Part shown: positions 57,266 through 64,000 of the stretch, in pieces
How the letters are laid out: every line of letters begins with the position of its first letter
How positions within the stretch are numbered: the stretch's first letter is position 1
DNA from: Ovis canadensis
Lineage: Eukaryota; Chordata; Mammalia; Artiodactyla; Bovidae
Direction of reading: 5' to 3'
Assembly (NCBI RefSeq): GCF_042477335.2
Contig: NC_091727.1
Location: 140,866,501 to 140,930,500 of the forward strand
DNA length: 64,000 nt
Made by a program: the position numbers and the translations under genes
The notes under the pieces: generated by a model
What the model was told of the DNA's origin: nothing
The model's input: the letters and a program-made list of their open reading frames with translations, nothing else
Database searches by the model: none

Positions 57266-58502
57266 GAAAAGTGGGAAAGTATCATGTTAATAAATTTAAT
57301 TAATGCACACCAAACATTTAATTTAAGTGGGAATACTTAATGACATATTCAAATGACTAATAAAGTTTAACGCTAGTATGTGCAGAGTCAAAACTCACTT
57401 CTGTGATGAGACTGGAAATAAAATTGCTAATGCTGTATTTTCTCTCCCTTAATTCCTGGTTAACTAATGACTTTTCTATATATCATTTCCTATCACAGAA
57501 AACCATCATTCATTTAAAGTATGCTGTTAGACGTGGTCAAAATATATCAACAGAGACTTCAGATGAAATGGTGGTGGATGCATTGCACTCTCCTTCAACT
57601 CTGTACTATAACTAAAATCTTCTCAGGCTATGTCTGAACTTGAGGTGATTCTCTTGTATTCATAAATAAAAATAAAAGTCGACCTTCTGTTTGTTGTTTT
57701 ATGTTTGGGGTGAATCTGGTTACCTTATCAACGGAAATGAATTGTTGATAGTATTGGTAATTTTCTTCTAACATTATATGAGTTACTAGATAAGCCACCA
57801 TCCTTGGAATATGAAAGGACAGTTTTAGTTTATTCCGTTCTGTTTTCTGATGTTGATCGCTCATGACAGACCTCGAGAGACTGAAATTCAAAGGACTGGT
57901 CTAATATTTATGAAGTTTAATGCACAATTATCTAGGTGACAAAACATTATCCATAAAGGTTAAGGCTTATGAATATTAAAACTTTGAAGAGTTCTTTGGC
58001 AGGTGTGAATTTTTATCAATTCTTTCCTTATAGATGAGTGAAAAGAAGCCAGATTTAAAATATATGAATCGCCAGGCAAAGGCAGATAGGACTCAGAAAA
58101 ATTCTGGCTAACTCACCACTGCAATTGTTATTTAATTTTATTTTTTAACATTCAGGTTTTTGGAAAAACAATTAAAAAGTTGAATGAGAGGGAGAAAAGG
58201 AGTGGATTTGTTGTCTAGGTATTTTATAGAACATTCAAAAGACATTAACTAGTAAGGTAATACAATGGACATATGTGTTCTGATTCAAATGCTTTTAGAA
58301 AATGAAACGTTTTAATAAAAATCATGTAAGTGCAATCAAAGGAAACCTTGCCTATGAGCAAGGTTTTAAACAAATAGTAACATATGCATTTTAAATGTGC
58401 TTTTGTCACCTAAATGTGCATATTCACAGTCATGAGTACTTTTCGTCAAGTACTAATATGTTAACAGCCTCAGAAGTCACACTGTTACTTACAAGCCCTC
58501 TC
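57266..58502. other. Anonymous sequence
   Basis: About 1.2 kb, AT-rich. No supported gene or repeat. Confidence 0.45.
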
Positions 58503-58514
58503 TATCACTCACTT

Positions 58515-58737
58515 GTGTGCTGCATGCTCAGTCGCTCAGGCCTGTCTGACTCTGTGACCCTGAAGACGGTGGCCCACCAGGCTGCTCTGTCCATGGGACT
58601 TCCTAGGAAAGAATACTGGAGTGGGTTGCCATTTCCTTCTCCAGGGGATCTTCCTGATCCAGGGGTCTAACTGGTGGCTTCTGTGCCTCCTGCATTGGCA
58701 GGCGGATTCTTTTACCACTGAGTCACCTGGGAAGCCG
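58515..58737 (-). mobile_element. Bov-tA SINE
   Basis: Minus-strand copy: ctcagtcgctcaggcctgtc, cctaggaaagaatactggag, ctccaggggatcttcctgat, and head taccactgagtcacctggga. TSD tatcactcact (58503-58513) and tatcagtcact (58738-58748) differ at one base. Confidence 0.94.
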
Positions 58738-58748
58738 TATCAGTCACT

Positions 58749-59364
58749 ACTTCTTGCTTAACTGAACTTGGGGATTGTAACCTTTTAATGTTCCTGCTGT
58801 TGGTATTTAGGTTTTATTTCTCTGTGGTTTTCTACTTCTCAGTTTGGGAAGAGAGGCTGTGAAGTGCTTTGCCATATCCGTGTACACCTTTCAAATGGAA
58901 AATTCATAGGAAGCAAATGAATATCTTAATGCTGTAGGCTGAGCCCTTTTTATAAAGAAAGGTAGGGGATTGAACATGAAAGACAATTTGGGGCTCCTTT
59001 TGTTCTTCTTTTATGTTTGCTTCTATCCACTCGGTTTTAATCTGTGGAACTCAAGGCTGCCTCAAGGGCATCAAATATTCGGTAAAGATAAACTGCCAAT
59101 TCTTCACCTTCTGGGAAAGTTGTCAGGTAAGTGAACTGTCAAGGGCAATTATTTTTTCTGATCTTAAGTAGATAATTAGCTCCCAACATTCCTTCTTTAA
59201 CAATTTCCTCTCACAGTCAAGTGTACCCTCAAATCTATACAATTAAGGTGAATCAAGAAAAGAATTCCCATATCCTATTTCTAGAATTACTTTTAGATAG
59301 AATCATATTGTAACATATATGCTGTCTGAGCTATGAAGATTTTGTGAAATATATTTTAATAACA
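58749..59364. other. Anonymous sequence
   Basis: No supported gene or repeat. Confidence 0.45.
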
Positions 59365-59565
59365 TCAATGGTCAGGCATTTATGCTAGAAATTTTATACT
59401 GTATTCATTCTTATAAGTACCCTTTTGACAGGAAAATTATGAATCTTATTTTACAGATGAGAAAACAAACTTAGAATGATTAAGTTCGTTGCCTAAATCA
59501 CAGATCTTGTATGTGGTCAACCCTGGATTTGAATCCAGTTCTGCCTAATTCTAAAGATTTTTCTC
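59365..59565 (+). mobile_element. MIR SINE relic
   Basis: catttatgctagaaatttta, attcattcttataagtaccc, atcttattttacagatgaga, ttaagttcgttgcctaaatc, then gaatccagttctgcctaatt. Order and length fit a nearly full MIR. Confidence 0.65.
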
Positions 59566-59639
59566 ACTAATATAATAAATACACTGCAGATCTTCCAGTT
59601 GGTTACACTTATATGATAATATTATCTTGTTTATATTTC

Positions 59640-59770
59640 TCTCTCTCTCTTGATCCCAGTATGAAAGCTTCATAAGAACAGGGACCTGATCTTTCTTGTT
59701 TGTTACTGCGACCCCAGGACCCAGAAAAGTTTCTGGTATATCGTGGCCACTCAGTAAATATTATTGCATG
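59640..59770 (+). mobile_element. L2 LINE 3'-end relic
   Basis: gaaagcttcataagaacagg, gacctgatctttcttgtttg, ccccaggacccagaaaagtt, tctggtatatcgtggccact and cagtaaatattattgcatg follow the L2 terminal order. Confidence 0.55.
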
Positions 59771-60189
59771 AAAATAATCATGAAAGGTTTTTTGGTTAAT
59801 TTCAAATTAGATAGTTGTACAAGAAGAACTAGAAATGAGTGCTACAGGGGTGATCAGTGGGATGTATTACCGTAGGTTGGAAGCTATGACAATAGTATAA
59901 ACTATAGACATCCAAAAAGGAGTGCATACAACTCAGGGATGAGTTCAAAATAATATCCTTGGAGGGATAAAAAACATGTTAGAAATTTTAATATATTTTT
60001 TGTTTTAGCTCATCTTTTTTCAATTTTGGTTTTCACATTTTATAATATATACAATATTGCAGTAATATATGTGGCATAATATACATAATACAGTAATATA
60101 TAATAACATACAATAATATGGACAGTAATGTAATATACACAGTATTATAATACAATACATACATGTGTATATGTGGAGGGGGGTAGGTG

Positions 60190-60509
60190 CTTAAACATTT
60201 TTACTGCCAGCTGTGCTTGGAGAGCTGTGGTCCAGAAGGAGAAATAAAAATATGGAGATATCAATATAATTCAGTGTTCTACCTGCTAATAGATGTCTAG
60301 ACAAAATGCTTCAGGAAGAAAGATAAGGGAATGGCAAACACTTACTGATTTTGTCAAGACAGTGGCGGTGGTGACACTGATGCACAGGTATGTTGGGGAA
60401 GGAGGTCAGAAAGTTGCACAGAGAAGATGACAATTTCAACATAATCCTGTGGCAAAGGCAGGTGAAATGGGAATTTTCAGGGAGAGAGAACACTTGCAAA
60501 GGTCCAGAG
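60190..60509 (-). mobile_element. Possible L2 relic (low confidence)
   Basis: The plus strand phrases ggagagagaacacttgcaaa and ggtccagagg resemble the reverse L2 3' region. The L1 that follows would have inserted into it. Confidence 0.35.
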
Positions 60510-60519
60510 GTATAACTTT

Positions 60520-60607
60520 TTAAAAATTGAAATATAGTTCATTTGCAACATTGTGTTAGTTTCAACTGTACAGTAAAGTGGTTCAGTTATACATATATAT
60601 GTAAATG

Positions 60608-60640
<33 letters not shown>

Positions 60641-60952
60641 GCAATGCAATGCAATTACTCTCTCAGTCCTGTTTGACTCTTTATGATCCCATGGACTGTA
60701 GCCTGCCAGGGTCCTCTGTCCATGGAATTCTCCAGGCAAGAATGCTGGAGTGGGTAACCATTCTGTTCTCCAGGGGATCTTCCCAAGACAGGGATTGAAC
60801 TTGAGTCTCCCACAATGTAGGCAGACTCTTTACCATCTGAACCACCATGGAAACACACTATAAATATACATGTATATGTATCTATTCTTTTTCAGATTGT
60901 TTTCCATTATAGGTTATTACAAGATACTGAGAATACTTCCCTGTGCTATAGA
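60520..60952 (-). mobile_element. L1 LINE 3' end, split by a Bov-tA
   Basis: The left part has gaaatatagttcatttgcaa and cattgtgttagtttcaactg. After the SINE it resumes ctattctttttcagattgtt, ttccattataggttattaca and ccctgtgctata. The exact 10-bp TSD gtataacttt is at 60510-60519 and 60953-60962. Confidence 0.9.
60640..60857 (-). mobile_element. Bov-tA SINE nested in L1
   Basis: Minus-strand copy: ctctcagtcctgtttgactc, ctccaggcaagaatgctgga, ctccaggggatcttcccaag, head accatctgaaccaccatgga. It landed in the (TATG)n/(TA)n stretch of the L1 (60585-60640). Confidence 0.92.
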
Positions 60953-61048
60953 GTATAACTTTCTTGATATGCTGCAGGCACTATAAAGCATATCTAGACT
61001 GCCTAAGCAGAGACCGTAGAATAGGCAGTAGAATGGGGATTATGTGCA

Positions 61049-61256
61049 TGCTCAGTCGCTCAGCTGTATCTTACCCTTTGTGACTCCATGGACTGTAGCC
61101 TGCCAGGATCTGCTGTCCATGGAATTTTTCTGGCAAGAATGCTGGAGTGGGTTAGCCATTCCCTTCTCCAGGGGATCTTCCTGACCTAGGGATTGAACCC
61201 AAGTCTCCTGCACTACAGGCAGATTCTTTACCATATGAGCCACCAGGGAAGCCTTG
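61049..61256 (-). mobile_element. Bov-tA SINE
   Basis: Minus-strand copy: gctcagtcgctcagctgtat, ctggcaagaatgctggagtg, ctccaggggatcttcctgac, head atatgagccaccagggaagc. TSD ggattatgtgca (61037-61048) and ggattacatgca (61257-61268) differ at two bases. Confidence 0.93.
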
Positions 61257-61282
61257 GATTACATGCACCTAACATATAAAGG

Positions 61283-61414
61283 AGGAGAAGGCAATGGCAC
61301 CCCACTCCAGTACTCTTGCCTAGAAAATCCCAAGGACAGAGGAGCCTGTGGGTTGCGGTCTATGGGGTCACACAGAGTTGGACACAACTGAAGCAACTTA
61401 GCAGCAGCAGCAGC
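61283..61414 (+). mobile_element. Bov-A monomer, likely a collapsed Bov-A2
   Basis: The start (gagaaggcaatggcacccca) is typical of the first Bov-A2 monomer while the end (acacagagttggacacaact, then cttagcagcagcagcagc) is typical of the second. This suggests loss of one monomer by recombination between the two halves. The TSD aacatataaagg is exact at 61271-61282 and 61415-61426. Confidence 0.94.
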
Positions 61415-61474
61415 AACATATAAAGGCACATTGAAGCTGAGTGCTCATGTATTAATAAGCTAGGTAGGGTGTAT

Positions 61475-61477
<3 letters not shown>

Positions 61478-61517
<40 letters not shown>
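61478..61517 (+). repeat. (A)40 tract
   Basis: Forty uninterrupted A residues, then caaaaacag. I cannot assign a retroelement body to its left, where only about 50 anonymous bases separate it from the Bov-A copy. Confidence 0.95.
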
Positions 61518-61518
<1 letters not shown>

Positions 61519-61727
61519 AAAAACAGAGCTCACTTAGTGAACTAGACTACAGGTAATAACATTCTGAACCCGGGTGACGACTACGGAGTGTGAAGAAGAT
61601 ATCTTCAAGCACTATACCAGGTGAAGGATTAAAGGGACAGTGGAGAAGACTGAGTTAAAGGTGACTTCCAGATTTCAATCTCGGATGAGGTTACTATAAC
61701 ATTGGCATATAAGGTCATCCTGAGGAG
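61518..61727. other. Anonymous sequence, perhaps old L2
   Basis: Faint L2-like reverse-strand phrases (aaggtgacttccagattt) but nothing firm. Confidence 0.3.
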
Positions 61728-61735
61728 AGGAGGGC

Positions 61736-62058
61736 TTTTTTTTTTGTTTGTTTTTTTAATTGGAGTATAGTTGCTTTACAATGGTGTGTTAGTTTCTGTT
61801 GTACAAAGAAGTGGAAGTAGACCAGCTGTGTGTATACATGTAGTCACAGCCTCTTGGACCTCTCTCGCCCCCTTCACCCCACCCCCACCCCACACTTCTA
61901 GGTCACCATGGAACACTAGGCTGAGCTCCCTGTGCTATAGAGCAGGTTCCCGCTAGCTATCTGTTTCACACAAAGTGGTGTATATGTGTCAATGCTGCTC
62001 TCTAACTGTGTCCACCCTCCTCCTCTCCTGCTGTGTCCAACATGTCCATTCTCTACTT
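61736..62058 (-). mobile_element. L1 LINE 3' end
   Basis: The T-rich head is followed by ggagtatagttgctttacaa, tggtgtgttagtttctgttg, tgagctccctgtgctataga, gcaggttcccgctagctatc, and ends near tgtccattctctactt. Flanks aggagggc at 61728-61735 and 62059-62066 are an 8-bp probable TSD. Confidence 0.88.
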
Positions 62059-62360
62059 AGGAGGGCAGTTTTTGGAGGTAAGATGATTTTGGATAAATGA
62101 CAGGGTCATCCATGTGTAAATGGCCAATAGGGAACTGGAGATATGAGATGGGAACTCTGGAAGAAATCAGGGTAGGAACTGAAATTTGAGAACCATTCTC
62201 ATTATTGGTTCATCAAACATTTATGGGCACATACTCTGCTAGGCACTATGCTAGATACTGGGGCTGACGTAGGAAAAAGACAGATGTCACACTTAGCCCT
62301 CAATATGCTTATCTTATACTCAACAGAGAGAGACAGACAATTAACGAGGAAAATGTTTGT

Positions 62361-62974
62361 ACACAATTACAACTCATGATAAGTGTGTAGAGGAGCAAAA
62401 TTTGTCACCCAAAATATCTCTTTGGCATGTGGATTATTTTCAGCTGAAAACAATCAAGACCCAAAAGACTCAGGAAGAACATGTGACCTTCCCCCTAATT
62501 GCCTTTAGAAGTAGAGGAAGTATTCTAGGCAGGGAGCTATCACCACAGATAACTACAGCATGAGCTAGGTTTGTAAGTGGGGAGAAACCTAGCAAAATCT
62601 GTTGGTTAAAATTCCTCTTTGTCCCACCCTCTGTGCTTGGCTCAGCAAGTATCTGTTGATTAAACATTTGCTTCTCCATTTCCATGTCAATTGCCTTCCC
62701 CCTACATATGAGGTCCTAAACCACTTCCCTCAAGCCTTCCCCCTACCTATGAGGTTCTAAACCACTACCCTCAACACCCTCTTCCGTCTTTAGCTGAAGA
62801 TTGCCTTTAAGGTGAGGGTTCCAGCCATTCTGGCTCATAACTCAGTTTCTTAGGCCTTTCTCATGCATAAATGTTATTAAACTTTTGAGTGATTTTCTCC
62901 TATTAATCGGTATCATGTCAATTTAACTCTTAGATCAGCCAGAAGAACATTGAAGGGTAGAGGAAAATTTCTTC
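62361..62974. other. Unassigned sequence inside the L2 region
   Basis: It includes a near-duplicate phrase: cttccccctacatatgaggt at about 62694 and cttccccctacctatgaggt at about 62735, each followed by tctaaaccac. A LINE- or LTR-type insert is possible but I cannot name one. Confidence 0.4.
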
Positions 62975-63185
62975 CTCCCCGACAAGTGCTATGAAGGGTG
63001 GCCTGCTTGAGATTAGGTGATCAAAGAAAGCCTCTGAGGAAGTGGCAGTTAACCCAAGAGCTGATCAATGGGATAGGATCAGCTAGGCAGAGTAGAAAAA
63101 AGAACAATCTAGGAAGAGGGAACAAGCAGGTTTGGATGTGGGACACACCTTGGTGTGCTGTGGGACTAGAAAGAAACCCAGTGTG

Positions 63186-63299
63186 GGACTTCGCTAGTGG
63201 CCTAGTGGTTAAGGCTCCGTGCTCCCAATGCAGGGGGCATGGGTTTGATCCCGAGTCTGTGATCAAACATGATCCAGCATGCCATGTAGCATGGCCAGA
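63186..63299 (+). mobile_element. CHR-1-type SINE nested in L2
   Basis: gggacttcgctagtggccta, gtggttaaggctccgtgctc, ccaatgcagggggcatgggt, ttgatcccgagtctgtgatc, then gccatgtagcatggccaga. It separates two L2 blocks. Confidence 0.85.
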
Positions 63300-63887
63300 A
63301 AACAGTGTGACTTGGAGCTACTGAGCAAGGGACACAGTAGCACAGTATGAAGCTGGAGAGGAAGGCAGTAGCCAGATCATGGGGACCTTGAAAGCCACAT
63401 AAGAAAACCTGACATTTTATTCTTCTTGGAGTAGGAAGTTATTGAAAGGTTTTACCTGTAGACAATAAAATGATCTATATTCCTTTGGGCTATAAAATAC
63501 AGATAGTTAAAGCATCAAAAACAGGCCTTCTCAGAAGAAGAGAGAATAAACACAGAAATAAGAGGCTGAGGGCTGAGCCTTAAGGGCATGCCTCTCATTA
63601 GAATATGATGGGAGAGAGAGGAGCCAGCCAAGAGGAAGAAGAGTGTTCAGAGAAGCAGGAAAGGTGTCATGGAAATCCATGAAAGAGAACGGTTCACCAA
63701 AGGGTCTGGTCAGCATTGTTAAATGCTGAAAAGATTGTGAGGAGGAATGAAGTCTGAAGAAAATGTCTATAGATTGAAGGAAACCATTTTGAAAGGGTAA
63801 CTTCTATAGAGAACAATGAAGCTATAGGTAATTAAGTAGAAAACACACTTCTAAGAATACATTAGTCAGTGGAAGGATAAAATAAAA

Positions 63888-64000
63888 TGATGTGTTTTAA
63901 AATGGGCAGAAGAACAGACTAGACATTTTTTCAAAGAATATACACAGATGGCTAACAGACACATAAAAAGATGCTCAACATTGCTAATTATTAAAGAAAT
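63888..64000 (+). mobile_element. L1 LINE ORF2 fragment, runs off the window
   Basis: aaaatgggcagaagaacaga, tagacattttttcaaagaat, atacacagatggctaacaga, cacataaaaagatgctcaac and attgctaattattaaagaaa match the L1 ORF2 3' part, with a shortened or altered copy. The element continues beyond 64000. Confidence 0.8.

Larger units (their letters stand above)
62195..63500 (-). mobile_element. L2 LINE relics, interrupted
   Basis: Segment 62195-62360 has ttcatcaaacatttatgggc, tctgctaggcactatgctag and gagagacagacaattaacga. Segment 62975-63185 has agtgctatgaagggtggcct, aagaaagcctctgaggaagt and gaagagggaacaagcagg. Segment 63300-63500 has agtagccagatcatggggac. The order is that of a reverse L2 3' region, split by unassigned sequence (62361-62974) and the CHR-1 copy. 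Confidence 0.5.

Noticed and set aside
1..64000. A prokaryotic-type operon, defence system or other new gene system
   Set aside because: There are no ribosome-binding sites, operons or long non-repeat coding frames; repeat content is diagnostic of ruminant nuclear DNA.

Overview
This window is nuclear DNA from a bovid ruminant (cattle, sheep, goat or a close relative; the sequence alone does not let me choose). The diagnosis rests on interspersed repeats limited to ruminants or bovids: BovB (RTE-type) LINEs, Bov-tA and Bov-A2 SINEs, and bovine-type L1 3' ends, alongside cetartiodactyl CHR SINEs and older mammalian repeats (MIR, L2, MER5A). The base composition is AT-rich, and I found no exon of an active host gene, no rRNA or stand-alone tRNA gene, and no prokaryotic-type feature. 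Nearly all longer open frames lie inside repeats.

Layout. Positions 1-5,400 are mostly anonymous, with one MER5A relic, one SINE and a (TA)n tract. From 5.4 to 17.7 kb there is a dense series of CHR, BovB, Bov-tA/Bov-A2, L1, L2 and MIR insertions, including a 1.3-kb antisense BovB (15.2-16.5 kb) and an L2 split by an L1. From 17.7 to 23.6 kb sequence is quieter, with a 5'-truncated L1 in a perfect 14-bp target-site duplication (TSD). At 24.86-28.27 kb lies a nearly complete sense-strand BovB whose reading frame is broken several times but whose endonuclease and reverse-transcriptase motifs are still readable. From 28.3 to 40 kb there are MER5A, MIR, L2, L1, BovB and SINE copies and a probable antisense retroviral solo LTR (34.7-35.1 kb). 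At 40.16-43.96 kb an older antisense BovB carries three nested SINEs. At 44.69-46.28 kb there is an intronless, disabled copy of the spermidine synthase gene (SRM), itself interrupted by two SINEs. From 46.3 to 64 kb come more SINEs, BovB 3' ends, L1, L2 and MIR relics, microsatellites and a 40-base A tract; the window ends inside an L1 fragment.

How the parts relate. BovB and L1 are autonomous elements. The Bov-A/Bov-tA SINEs are made of the same two sequence blocks seen at the 5' and 3' ends of the BovB copies here, in line with the established view that they depend on BovB machinery. The SRM retrocopy is the usual by-product of LINE activity on a cellular mRNA. Many insertions have TSDs of about 7-20 bp that can be read directly, so a relative order of insertion can be worked out. 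I do not see a new biological system. The most distinctive objects are the doubly interrupted SRM retrocopy, the two long BovB copies of different age, a BovB inverted-junction chimera at 36.77-36.95 kb, and several G-rich or palindromic stretches.
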